This document shows, piece by piece, positions 39,729 through 47,297 of a DNA stretch of 64,000 nt. The notes under the pieces were generated by a model, which searched no databases, had not been told where the DNA came from, and saw only the letters and a program-made list of their open reading frames with translations. Made by a program: the position numbers and the translations under genes. Numbering within the stretch: the first letter of the stretch is position 1; every line of letters starts with the position of its first letter. Source of the DNA: JAXMAR01 sp046350295 (GTDB taxonomy: Bacteria > Planctomycetota > Planctomycetia > Gemmatales > Gemmataceae); assembly GCA_046350295.1 (NCBI GenBank), contig JAXMAR010000005.1, forward strand, positions 1-64,000, in the 5' to 3' direction.

Positions 39729-39986
39729 ATGACGAAAGACGAAGTCGTCCAAATCGCGATTGCCTTCGCAGAATCGCGATGTCTTCCCGCTGGGACTTTG
39801 AGCTCCGCGGTCCGCGTGCCAGTGGATTCTCGGCATTTTATTAGTCCAGCAAGCAGAGTAATGCGCGGAGACGTCTGGCAAGTCACATTTCACGCCAACG
39901 ACACGCCAGGTGAAATCAGCTCCCACCCGTTTGTGTTTGTGCTTGTCGAAGACGATAATGGCGAAGTTTCCGGGTGGCGCGACTGA
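39729..39986 (+). CDS. Small protein of unknown function
   Basis: The gene encodes 85 residues behind GGGAGGCGATCAAA. It starts with a short helix (TKDEVVQIAIAFAESRCL) followed by beta strands (VWQVTFHANDTP, FVFVLVEDDNGEVSGW). The fold outline resembles PepSY- or NTF2-like small domains, but no specific family is recognised. It occupies the slot between the 51-bp relic and the intact ATPase gene, just as the DUF6717-like gene lies between the first copy of that repeat and the truncated ATPase start. Confidence 0.5.
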   Translation: MTKDEVVQIAIAFAESRCLPAGTLSSAVRVPVDSRHFISPASRVMRGDVWQVTFHANDTPGEISSHPFVFVLVEDDNGEVSGWRD

Positions 39987-40004
39987 CGTCAGGGCGATTT
40001 AGTC

Positions 40005-41312
40005 ATGTTGAAACGTGTCGAGATCCGCGGCTACAAATCGCTTGTCGACGTTCAAGTCGACCTGAAGCCGCTTGTCGTCCTGTTCGGGCCGAATGCGGCA
40101 GGAAAGAGCAACTTCCTCGACGCGCTTCAGCTTCTTTCGCGAGTCGTCGTGTCGCGGACGCTCAAGGAGGCGTTCGAGCCGCCGTATCGTGGTAAGCCCC
40201 TGGAGTCGTTCTCGCTGGGGCCGGAAGGCATACCAGAGCTGCTCGCGACGGAATCGGCGACGTTTTCCATCCAGGCGGACATCGAGCTTTCGGACCACGT
40301 CGTCGAGTCGGTCAACCGGCAGATTCAGGACATGAAGGCGCCGGTGAATGGGGCGGCGAAGGGCAACGGCCAGGCGGGGCAGATCGCGTTCGTGCGGGAG
40401 AGGAACCTGCGCTATCTGATCGAGATCGAGATCCTGCCGCGCTCCGGCCTGCTGCGCGTTTCGGACGAGTATCTGGCGGCGCTCAATCAGAAGGGGGAGC
40501 CGACGGCCAAGCGGAAGCCATTCCTGGAGCGCGTGCGTGATCGCTTGCACCTGCGGATGGAGGGGCAGGCGCATCCGACCTATTTCGAGCGATTCCTCGA
40601 CCATTCGATTCTGTCCAAACCGCTTTATCCGCCGCATTACCCGCACCTGACGGCGGTGCAGCAAGAGTTGAGCAGTTGGCTGTTTTTCTATTTCGAGCCG
40701 CGCGAGCGGATGCGGGCGGCTTCGCCGGTGAAAGAAGTGCGCGACGTCGGACTGATGGGGGAGGAGTTGGCGGCGTTCTTGAACACGCTGCGGGCGACGA
40801 ATCCGCGGCAGTTCGCGGCGATCGAGAAGGCGCTGCGGCTCTACATTCCCACGGTGGACGGCATCGAAGTGGACGTGAGCCCCGTGGGCGAGGCGGAGAT
40901 TCGCATTCGCGAGGGGGGACGGAGCGTCCCCGCGCGAGTGGTCTCGGAAGGGACGCTCCGCATCCTGGGGTTGCTTTCCATCGGCAGCATGGCGGCGCCC
41001 GCGAGCCTGATCGGTTTCGAGGAGCCGGAGAACGGCGTCAACCCGCGCCGCATCCGCCTGATCGCCGATTACCTGCGCTCGCGCTCCGAGTCGCATCAAA
41101 GCCAGCTCATCATCACGACGCACTCGACTCTGCTCGCCGATCTTTTGCCGCAGGAGAGCCTGTATGCCTGTCGGAAGAGCGACGGCCAAACGTTGATCGA
41201 GCCGTTCGAGTCCTTCGGCATGTTCAAGCCCGGGGACATCGAGGAGGCGATGGACGCGGAGGAAAGGACGGCGGCGTCGGAGCGCATCCTGCGGGGAGAC
41301 TTCGATGCATGA
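40005..41312 (+). CDS. AAA family ATPase (RecF/OLD-like, AAA_21/AAA_15 type)
   Basis: The 435-residue protein shows an ABC-type ATPase layout: N-terminal MLKRVEIRGYKSLVDVQV, Walker A GPNAAGKSN at residues 28-36, a signature-like VSEGTLRILGLLSI near 310, Walker B LIGFEEPENGVNP near 337 and LIITTHSTLLADLL near 367. The Walker A-to-B spacing matches stand-alone ATPase subunits rather than full OLD nucleases, and no TOPRIM domain is attached. Its last 8 bases overlap the start of the next gene. Such ATPases pair with TOPRIM or other effectors in phage-defence systems (PARIS, Gabija-like). The assignment to defence is inference. Confidence 0.85.
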   Translation: MLKRVEIRGYKSLVDVQVDLKPLVVLFGPNAAGKSNFLDALQLLSRVVVSRTLKEAFEPPYRGKPLESFSLGPEGIPELLATESATFSIQADIELSDHVVESVNRQIQDMKAPVNGAAKGNGQAGQIAFVRERNLRYLIEIEILPRSGLLRVSDEYLAALNQKGEPTAKRKPFLERVRDRLHLRMEGQAHPTYFERFLDHSILSKPLYPPHYPHLTAVQQELSSWLFFYFEPRERMRAASPVKEVRDVGLMGEELAAFLNTLRATNPRQFAAIEKALRLYIPTVDGIEVDVSPVGEAEIRIREGGRSVPARVVSEGTLRILGLLSIGSMAAPASLIGFEEPENGVNPRRIRLIADYLRSRSESHQSQLIITTHSTLLADLLPQESLYACRKSDGQTLIEPFESFGMFKPGDIEEAMDAEERTAASERILRGDFDA

Positions 41313-41892
41313 GGCGATCGTGTTCGGCGAGGACGTCGGGCATGAGATCGTCCTCGTCGGGCTGATGAAGCGCCTGGCGGACGAGGCGGGCGTGGAGTTG
41401 ACGGTGCGCGTTCGCTCGGCGTCGGGCGGGCATGGGAAGATGCTGGCGGAAGTGAGCCGTTTTCTGCATCTCCTCAGGAAGGCGAAAGAGCGAAGCCCCG
41501 ATCTTGTGGTGGTCGGCCGGGACGCGAACTGTCAGGGTTATGGCGGATGCCGCAAGAGCCTCGAGAGCGCGACGGGCGAAGGTCCCTGCCCCATCGTTTA
41601 CGCGCTGCCCGATCCGCATATCGAGCGGTGGCTCTTGTCGGACGGAGGCGCGTTTAGGAAAGTGGTAGGGCGAGGATGCACGCCGCCGCGGGAGAAGTGC
41701 GATCGCGATCGCTACAAGAAGCTGCTCAATCAGGCGGTGCGCGACGCCGGATTGCAGCCACTGCAAGGTGGGCTGGAATATGCGGAAGAAATCGTGCGGA
41801 CGATGGATCTGAGCGCGGGTGGAAGGGACAAGTCGCTCCAACACTTTTTGACAGACGCTCGCGCGGCGTTGCACCTTTTGAGACGCGAATGA
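41305..41892 (+). CDS. Putative TOPRIM-like partner of the AAA ATPase
   Basis: The 195-residue protein overlaps the ATPase gene by 8 bp. The N-terminus IVFGEDVGHEIVLVGLMKRL, with Glu8-Asp9 after the first strand, and the later PDLVVVGRDANCQGY (Asp near 70) recall the Glu and DxD elements of TOPRIM domains, although the second Asp of DxD appears to be Asn. Other conserved-looking blocks are LPDPHIERWLLSD, VVGRGCTPPREKCDRDRYK and LEYAEEIVRTMDL. It may be an RNase/nuclease effector or DUF4276/DUF4435-like protein. The exact family is uncertain. The tight overlap shows stoichiometric co-expression with the ATPase. Confidence 0.6.
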   Translation: MHEAIVFGEDVGHEIVLVGLMKRLADEAGVELTVRVRSASGGHGKMLAEVSRFLHLLRKAKERSPDLVVVGRDANCQGYGGCRKSLESATGEGPCPIVYALPDPHIERWLLSDGGAFRKVVGRGCTPPREKCDRDRYKKLLNQAVRDAGLQPLQGGLEYAEEIVRTMDLSAGGRDKSLQHFLTDARAALHLLRRE

Positions 41893-41900
41893 GGTGATCG

Positions 41901-43271
41901 ATGAGAGTCCCGATCATTCTTGCAGGCCTTCTCCTCTCAACCCTGTCTCCCGCCGCATACGCCGAGCCGCCGCGTCTCACGCTCGCCACGTTCGAGGCGG
42001 AAGTGACGCCGCCCATCGGCCACGCCTGCATGGGAGGCGGCATCGCGCCGGTGACCAAGGTCGATGATCCGCTCTTCGCCAAGGGGTTCGTGCTTCAGGG
42101 AGCGGGGGAGCCGATTGTCGTCGTCGCGGTCGACTGGTGCGAGATCCGCAATGACGCGTATGAGCGCTGGCGCGAGGCGCTGGCCAAAGCCGCGGGGACG
42201 ACGCGGGCGCGCGTGCTCGTGGCCGCATTGCACCAGCATGACGCGCCGATCGCCGATCTCACCGCCCAGAAGCTGCTCGATAGCGTCAAGGCGCGCGGTT
42301 CCATCTGCGACCTGGCGTTTCATGAGGAGGCGGTCGAGCGCGTCGCCAAGGCGCTCGAGGAGGGGCTCAAGAAAACGCGACCGGTGACCCACATCGGCAC
42401 GGGGCTGGCCAAGGTGGAGAAGGTCGCGAGCAACCGGCGCTTCCATGACAAAGATGGTAACGTGCGCTTCACGCGGATGAGCGCGACGCGCGATGCGGCG
42501 ATCCGGGACGCCGAGGAAGGACTGATCGATCCGATGCTGCGGATGCTTTCCTTCTGGGACGGCGCTACGCCGCTGCTCGCCATGAGCGCCTATGCGACAC
42601 ATCCGATGAGTTACTATGGCAAGGGGTGGGTATCGGCCGATTTCGTCGGGCTGGCGCGGAAGCGGATGCAGACCGATTTGCCGGGCGTTTTCCAGATGTA
42701 TTTCTCGGGGTGCAGCGGCAACGTGACAGCGGGGAAGTACAACGACGGAGCGGTCGACAACCGGCCGGTGCTCGCGGACCGTATCTATCAGGGGATGAAG
42801 GCGGCCTGGAAGGGGACGACGCGGCAGCCCATCGAGGCGCTCACATTCCGCGTGGCGAAGCTGGAGTTCGAGCCGCGCGGCGGGCCGGGGTTCACGCCGG
42901 GGGACCTGGCGACGAAGCTGAAGGAGGGAAAGCGCGGCTTCGATCAGTGTCTGGCGGCGTTCGCGTTGAGCTGGCGCGAGCGGCTGAAGACGCGGCCAGC
43001 CGTCGACGTGCCGGCGCTGGATTGGGGAAGCGGCGTGCTGACGCTCTTGCCGGCGGAGTCGTATGTCGAGTATCAGCTCTATGCTCAGAAGCAGCGGCCC
43101 AAGGACTTTGTCTTCGTCATGGGGTATGGTGAGTGCGCTCCCGGTTACATTCCGACGGAGAAGCACTGGGAAGAGAAGGACGGCAACCTGAGCGACTGGA
43201 ACTGGGTGGCGCCGGGAGCGCAAACGCGAATGGAACGGGCGATCCGGGCGGCCCTGGGAACCAAGGACTGA
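41901..43271 (+). CDS. Exported neutral ceramidase-like hydrolase
   Basis: The gene encodes 456 residues with a signal peptide (IILAGLLLSTLSPAAYA). The N-terminal half matches the neutral/alkaline ceramidase-like fold common in planctomycetes: FEAEVTPPIGHACMGGG, the zinc-site-like ALHQHDAP near 112, YATHPMSYYG near 232 and FSGCSGNVTAGKYN near 270. The C-terminus ends in FVMGYGECAPGYIPTE. The family hydrolyses amide bonds in lipids, but planctomycete members are uncharacterised. It begins 9 bp after the TOPRIM-like gene behind GAGGTGATC and may share its transcript, even though an exported hydrolase is functionally unlike the upstream pair. Confidence 0.8.
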   Translation: MRVPIILAGLLLSTLSPAAYAEPPRLTLATFEAEVTPPIGHACMGGGIAPVTKVDDPLFAKGFVLQGAGEPIVVVAVDWCEIRNDAYERWREALAKAAGTTRARVLVAALHQHDAPIADLTAQKLLDSVKARGSICDLAFHEEAVERVAKALEEGLKKTRPVTHIGTGLAKVEKVASNRRFHDKDGNVRFTRMSATRDAAIRDAEEGLIDPMLRMLSFWDGATPLLAMSAYATHPMSYYGKGWVSADFVGLARKRMQTDLPGVFQMYFSGCSGNVTAGKYNDGAVDNRPVLADRIYQGMKAAWKGTTRQPIEALTFRVAKLEFEPRGGPGFTPGDLATKLKEGKRGFDQCLAAFALSWRERLKTRPAVDVPALDWGSGVLTLLPAESYVEYQLYAQKQRPKDFVFVMGYGECAPGYIPTEKHWEEKDGNLSDWNWVAPGAQTRMERAIRAALGTKD

Positions 43272-43274
43272 TCG

Positions 43275-44576
43275 ATGAACAACGAGCATGACCCGGCCGC
43301 GACGCTGAACGAGGAGGGCGTGGCGTTGATGCGGCAAGGACGCCTGGAAGAAGCGCGGGCGCGCTGGGACGAGTCGCTCCGCTGGGGCGAGTTGCCGGAG
43401 GTGGACAACAATCTCGGCTTCTTGCACTCCTGTCTCGGCGACCTGGACCAGGCCATCCGGTTTTTTGCGCGAGCCCTGGCATTGCGGCCACGGTATCCCG
43501 AAGCGCTGAACAACCTGGGGATCGCCCTCTTTCAGACAGGGCGGCCGGACGAGGCGGAGAGGGCGTTTCGCGAAGCCATAGCGGAGTCGCCGCGGTACGC
43601 CGAGGCGCTCAACAATCTCGGCAGCCTGCTGCTGCACCAGGGGCGGGCGGCGGAGGCGGCGGCATGCTATCGCGCGTCGCTCGAGGCGCGGGGAGATAAC
43701 GCCGAGACGTGGAGCAACCTCGGTGTGGCCCTGAAGGACATCGGCGCGGGAGAGGAGGCGATCGAGTGCTGGCGCCGCAGCCTGGCGTACAACGCCGGCG
43801 ACGCGAACGTCCATCGCAATCTGGGCACGTTCCTGAGCCAGCGCGGGCGCCTTGCCGAGGCGCTGGATTGCTACCAGCAGGTCGCGGCCCTGCGGCCCGA
43901 CGATGCAGGCGTCCGTTTCGTCGTGGAGGCGTTGCGCGGCGCCGGCGGCGTGACGCAGATGCCGGCCGACTATGTTACCCAGCTGTTCGACTCCTACGCC
44001 GCCCACTTCGACAAGGACCTGGTCGATCGCCTGGGCTACCGCGGCCCGGCCTTGCTCAAGGCGGTGTTGAGCCCGGCGCCTCCACGCCATAGCCTGGACA
44101 TTCTCGACCTCGGCTGCGGCACCGGCTTGTGCGGCGCGGCGTTCCGCGACTGGGCGAAGCGACTCGTGGGCGTCGACCTGTCGCCACGAATGCTCGCCGA
44201 GGCGCAGCGACGCGGCGTCTACGACGAACTCATCGAGGAAGAGCTTTTGACGACGCTGCGACAAGCGGAAGGCGCTTTCGACCTGATCCTCGCGGGCGAC
44301 GTCCTGGTTTATCTCGGCGATCTGCGGCCGCTGTTCGAGGCGGCGCGGCGGGCGTTGCGGCCGGGAGGCCGGTTCGCCTTCACCATCGAGCTGGCGGAAG
44401 GCTCGGGCTATCGCCTCTTGGCCTCGGTGCGGTTCGCGCATGGGCTGGAATACGTGCGGCGACGCGCGGCGGCGGCCGGGTTCGAGGAGCTTCGGCAGGA
44501 GTCTATCGTCATTCGCCTGGAGGATGGGCTGCCGCTGGCCGGCCTCGTCATGGCGCTGGGCCGGACAAGCGCGTGA
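43275..44576 (+). CDS. TPR-repeat SAM-dependent methyltransferase
   Basis: The start lies 3 bp after the previous stop, so translation is coupled. Residues 8-220 contain about six tetratricopeptide repeats (LPEVDNNLGFLHSCLGDLDQ, YPEALNNLGIALFQTGRPDE, YAEALNNLGSLLLHQGRAAE). Residues 235-433 form a class I methyltransferase with motif I ILDLGCGTGLCGAAF near 276, LVGVDLSPRMLAEAQRRG, FDLILAGDVLVYLGDL and LRPGGRFAFTIE. TPR-fused methyltransferases of this type modify small molecules or proteins, and the target is unknown. The protein has 433 residues and no signal peptide, so it is cytoplasmic. Confidence 0.85.
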   Translation: MNNEHDPAATLNEEGVALMRQGRLEEARARWDESLRWGELPEVDNNLGFLHSCLGDLDQAIRFFARALALRPRYPEALNNLGIALFQTGRPDEAERAFREAIAESPRYAEALNNLGSLLLHQGRAAEAAACYRASLEARGDNAETWSNLGVALKDIGAGEEAIECWRRSLAYNAGDANVHRNLGTFLSQRGRLAEALDCYQQVAALRPDDAGVRFVVEALRGAGGVTQMPADYVTQLFDSYAAHFDKDLVDRLGYRGPALLKAVLSPAPPRHSLDILDLGCGTGLCGAAFRDWAKRLVGVDLSPRMLAEAQRRGVYDELIEEELLTTLRQAEGAFDLILAGDVLVYLGDLRPLFEAARRALRPGGRFAFTIELAEGSGYRLLASVRFAHGLEYVRRRAAAAGFEELRQESIVIRLEDGLPLAGLVMALGRTSA

Positions 44577-44590
44577 CATCCACCTATAAT
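44562..44590 (+). promoter_or_regulatory. Candidate promoter for the ACT-domain gene
   Basis: CGGACA (44562-44567) and a perfect TATAAT (44585-44590) are 17 bp apart, overlapping the end of the methyltransferase gene. The next ATG is at 44622 behind AAAGGACG. Confidence 0.5.
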
Positions 44591-44621
44591 CCCATTCTCT
44601 CGAACAAGAAAGGACGCAGCC

Positions 44622-45074
44622 ATGAGCTTCAAATGGGACCGCGTGCACCTCTGGGCGGTCGAGACGGAGGACAAACCCGGATCGACCGCCGCGAAGCTGT
44701 CGTTTCTGGCGCAGGCCGGGGCCAACCTCGAATACATCAACACGAAACGGCTGCCGCACAAGCCGGGCTTCGGCATCCTCTACGTGGCGCCGGTGACCGG
44801 GCCGAGCCAGGTGCGTGCGGCACGCTCGGCCGGCATGCATGAAACAGATCACCCCGTCGTGCGTCGCATCGAAGGCGACAACGAGGCGGGTCTCGCCCAT
44901 CGGCTCACGCAGCAATGGGAGCTGGCGGGCATCAACTTGCAGGGCCTGACGATGGCGGTGATGGGGAACAAGTTCGTCGGCTACGCGTCGTTCGACACGG
45001 TACACGACGCCAACCGCGCCGCCCAGATCCTGGCCGATCTCGGCGTGAACAACGAGCCCCGGGCCACGGTTTGA
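44622..45074 (+). CDS. Tandem ACT-domain-like protein
   Basis: The 150-residue protein contains two ACT-like ferredoxin folds. The first is at about residues 5-70 (VHLWAVETEDKPGSTAAKL, AGANLEYINTKR) and the second at about 82-148 (NEAGLAHRLTQQWELAGINL, YASFDTVHDANRAAQIL). ACT domains usually bind small ligands such as amino acids and regulate enzymes. No enzyme domain is fused, so it may be a stand-alone sensor. It has its own promoter and is followed closely by the DUF1080 gene. Confidence 0.75.
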   Translation: MSFKWDRVHLWAVETEDKPGSTAAKLSFLAQAGANLEYINTKRLPHKPGFGILYVAPVTGPSQVRAARSAGMHETDHPVVRRIEGDNEAGLAHRLTQQWELAGINLQGLTMAVMGNKFVGYASFDTVHDANRAAQILADLGVNNEPRATV

Positions 45075-45102
45075 CCGGAGTCTTTGCTTCCGGAGAATCT
45101 TC

Positions 45103-45741
45103 ATGCGCTTCCTCGCTTTGACGCTTATCTCCATTGGCGTTGGCGCCACGCCGGCCGGCGACCTGGGAACGGGCGCGCGCGATCTGCTCAAAGACGGCCT
45201 CGACGCCTGGCAGTCGACCAGCGGCAAGGCGCCCAAGGGCTGGACCCTGGAGGACGGCGCTCTCAGCCTGGGCAAAGGCGGCGGCTACCTCTGGACCAAG
45301 GAGCGCTTCGACGACTTCGTCCTCGACCTGGAGGTGAACACCACCGGCAACAGCGGCGTCTTCATCCGTACCGACAAGATGAGCGACCCCGTGCAGACCG
45401 GCATCGAGATCCAGGTCGACAATCCCAGCGCCAAGCCCGGCAAGCATTCCTTCGGCGCCTTCTACGACCTGGTGGCGCCGACGAAGTGCCCGGCCAAGAA
45501 AGGGGAGTGGACGCGGCTGGTCATCACCGCCCGCGGGCCGCTCCTCAAGGTCGAGATGAACGGTGAAGCGATCAACGAAATGAACCTCGACAAGTGGACC
45601 GAGCCGGGCAAGAACCCGGACGGGACGAAAAACAAGTACACGACGGCCCTCAAGGACTTCAAACGCGAAGGGCACATCGGCTTTCAGGACCACGGCGCCG
45701 CCGTGAAGTACCGCAACATCAAGATCCGGCAGCTGCGCTGA
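45103..45741 (+). CDS. 3-keto-disaccharide hydrolase domain (DUF1080) protein
   Basis: The gene encodes 212 residues with a short signal-like N-terminus (FLALTLISIGVGATPAG). The concanavalin-like DUF1080 fold is shown by LLKDGLDAWQSTSG, WTLEDGALSLGKGGGYLWT, FDDFVLDLEVNTTGNSGVFI, KKGEWTRLVITARG and GHIGFQDHGAAVKYRNIKI. This family is abundant in planctomycetes, where it acts on or binds sugars at the cell surface. It converges on the minus-strand REC-GGDEF gene, whose stop is 25 bp away. Confidence 0.9.
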   Translation: MRFLALTLISIGVGATPAGDLGTGARDLLKDGLDAWQSTSGKAPKGWTLEDGALSLGKGGGYLWTKERFDDFVLDLEVNTTGNSGVFIRTDKMSDPVQTGIEIQVDNPSAKPGKHSFGAFYDLVAPTKCPAKKGEWTRLVITARGPLLKVEMNGEAINEMNLDKWTEPGKNPDGTKNKYTTALKDFKREGHIGFQDHGAAVKYRNIKIRQLR

Positions 45742-45765
45742 AACGCCGCCTCAGGAGGGCGCGTA

Positions 45766-47049
45766 TCAGGCCGACGCCGCGTCATCCCGCTCCGGTCCTT
45801 CCTCCCCAAAAGCCACGGCGCCGATCTCGACCCGGTTGCGGCCGTTCGCCTTGGCCTGAGCCAGCGCCGCCGCCGCCGCGGCTTTCACCTGCTCGTAGTC
45901 GGCGGCCCGGCCCGCCTCCACGACCGCCAGCCCGATCGTCACCGTCACCGGAATCCGCTGGCCCTTGTAGACGATCGGGTGGTTCTGCACCAGCGTCCGC
46001 AACCGCTCCACCAGCACCAGCGCGCCGGCGCGGTGCGTCTGCGGAGCGATCAGCATGAACTCGTCCCCGGCCCAGCGCCCCAGCATGTCGATCTTGCGCA
46101 GCCCGGCCGACATGCACTTGGCGACCTCGCGCAGCACCTCGTCGCCGCCGGGATGGTGGAACTTGGTGTTGATCTCCTTGAAAAAATCGGCGTCGATGAT
46201 CGCGACCGCGAGGGGCGCCGGAAAGCGCCGGCACAGGTAAAGCTCGCGCTCCACGAAATGGTCCAGGGCCTTGCGGTTCGGCAAGAGCGTCAGCGCGTCG
46301 GTCAGCGCGAACTTCTCCAGCGTGAGCGTCCGCTGCTCCAGCTCCTGATTGGCCTCTTGCAGCTCCGCCGTCCGCTGCCGCACCCGTTCCTCGAGCTGCA
46401 CGTTCAGCTCGCTCAGCTCGCGCAGCACGCGCTGGTAATCGCGCTCCAGTTGCAGGATGTGCGCCGCGGCGCGGAGCGCGCCACGCACCACCTCGCTGTT
46501 GCACGGCTTCGTCAGGTAGCGAAACACCTGGGCCCGGTTGATGGCGTCCACCGCCTCCTCCAGCTCCCCGTACGCGGTCCACAGCAGCCGTTGCGTTCGC
46601 GGATGCTGCGCCCGGACCCATTCCAGCAGCTCGACGCCGCTCATCTCCGGCATGCGCTGGTCGCTCAGGATGATGTCGATCTCGCGCTGACTGAACAGCA
46701 ACTGCGCCTCCTGGCCGCTGCCGGCGATCAACACGTCGAACTCATCGCTCAGCAGGCCTCGAAACGGCATCAGAACGTGCAGGTCGTCGTCCACCAGAAG
46801 TACGGTGCAGCGATTGACGTTCCGGCCGTGCGCCTGGAGCGACGCCTTCACCTTGTCCACCAGCGCCTCCGCGGCCTCACGTTCGGGAGTGTGGGCACGC
46901 CACAATAGAGGCTCCAGCCGGCGCATTCCTTCCAGCTCGTCACGGCAATCGGCGCAGCCCTGCAGGTGCTCATCCAGCGCCTCCGCCTCGAACACGATCT
47001 CCCGGTCTATGCGGGCCGCAATCAATTCCTGCGCTCGATCGCATCGCAT
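45766..47049 (-). CDS. Zinc-finger / response regulator / GGDEF protein
   Basis: The 427-residue protein has three parts. Residues 1-45 resemble an anti-sigma zinc finger (HLQGCADC: His28, Cys32, Cys35). Residues 80-200 are a receiver domain (VLLVDDDLHVL, the phosphoacceptor Asp in ILSDQRMPEMSG, the conserved Lys in RYLTKPC). A coiled coil (about 215-260) leads into a GGDEF domain at about 260-410 (LTDALTLLPNRKALDHF, the active-site variant AGDEF in GRWAGDEFML). It should make cyclic-di-GMP under phosphorelay control. The start lies behind GGGAGAG. It is downstream of an ECF sigma factor on the same strand, in the place normally held by an anti-sigma factor. Confidence 0.88.
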   Translation of the reverse strand: MRCDRAQELIAARIDREIVFEAEALDEHLQGCADCRDELEGMRRLEPLLWRAHTPEREAAEALVDKVKASLQAHGRNVNRCTVLLVDDDLHVLMPFRGLLSDEFDVLIAGSGQEAQLLFSQREIDIILSDQRMPEMSGVELLEWVRAQHPRTQRLLWTAYGELEEAVDAINRAQVFRYLTKPCNSEVVRGALRAAAHILQLERDYQRVLRELSELNVQLEERVRQRTAELQEANQELEQRTLTLEKFALTDALTLLPNRKALDHFVERELYLCRRFPAPLAVAIIDADFFKEINTKFHHPGGDEVLREVAKCMSAGLRKIDMLGRWAGDEFMLIAPQTHRAGALVLVERLRTLVQNHPIVYKGQRIPVTVTIGLAVVEAGRAADYEQVKAAAAAALAQAKANGRNRVEIGAVAFGEEGPERDDAASA

Positions 47050-47074
47050 CGTTTTCTCTCCCGCTGGACCATCA

Positions 47075-47241
47075 GTACGTCCGGCGTGCCGAGCCGGACT
47101 CTGTAGGTCCGGCGTGCCGAGCCGGACCCGGTACGTCCGGCGCGCCGAGCCGGACCCGGTACGTCCGGCGTGCCGAGCCGGACTCTGTAGGTCCGGCGCG
47201 CCGAGCCGGACCCGGTAGGTCCGGCGAGCCGAGCGGACCCG
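47075..47241. repeat. Six tandem 28-bp hairpin repeats
   Basis: The unit GTACGTCCGGCGTGCCGAGC (plus CGGACCCG) occurs six times with small changes, the last one base short. Each unit can form a hairpin with 7-bp arms GTCCGGC/GCCGGAC. The array lies between the sigma-factor gene and the zinc-finger/GGDEF gene, both on the minus strand. Confidence 0.9.
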
Positions 47242-47274
47242 ACGTCTACACCATCAACCGTCATTTCGCTGTTC

Positions 47275-47297
47275 GGCCCCGCTCGGCTCGCGGGGCC
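47275..47297 (-). terminator. Hairpin at the 3' end of the sigma factor gene
   Basis: GGCCCCGC and GCGGGGCC pair across a 7-base loop, touching the stop codon of the sigma gene. There is no T-run, so it may instead attenuate transcription or protect the mRNA. Confidence 0.45.

Noticed and set aside
41937..45275. A 3.3-kb minus-strand open frame over the ceramidase-like, methyltransferase and ACT genes
   Set aside because: It is Arg/Pro/Ala-rich without motifs and is antisense to three well-supported genes.
47075..47241. CRISPR array
   Set aside because: The 28-bp units are directly adjacent with no spacers, and no cas genes are present.
47022..47264. A small open frame through the 28-bp repeats
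   Set aside because: It only translates the tandem repeats, has no ribosome binding site, and overlaps the start of the GGDEF gene.
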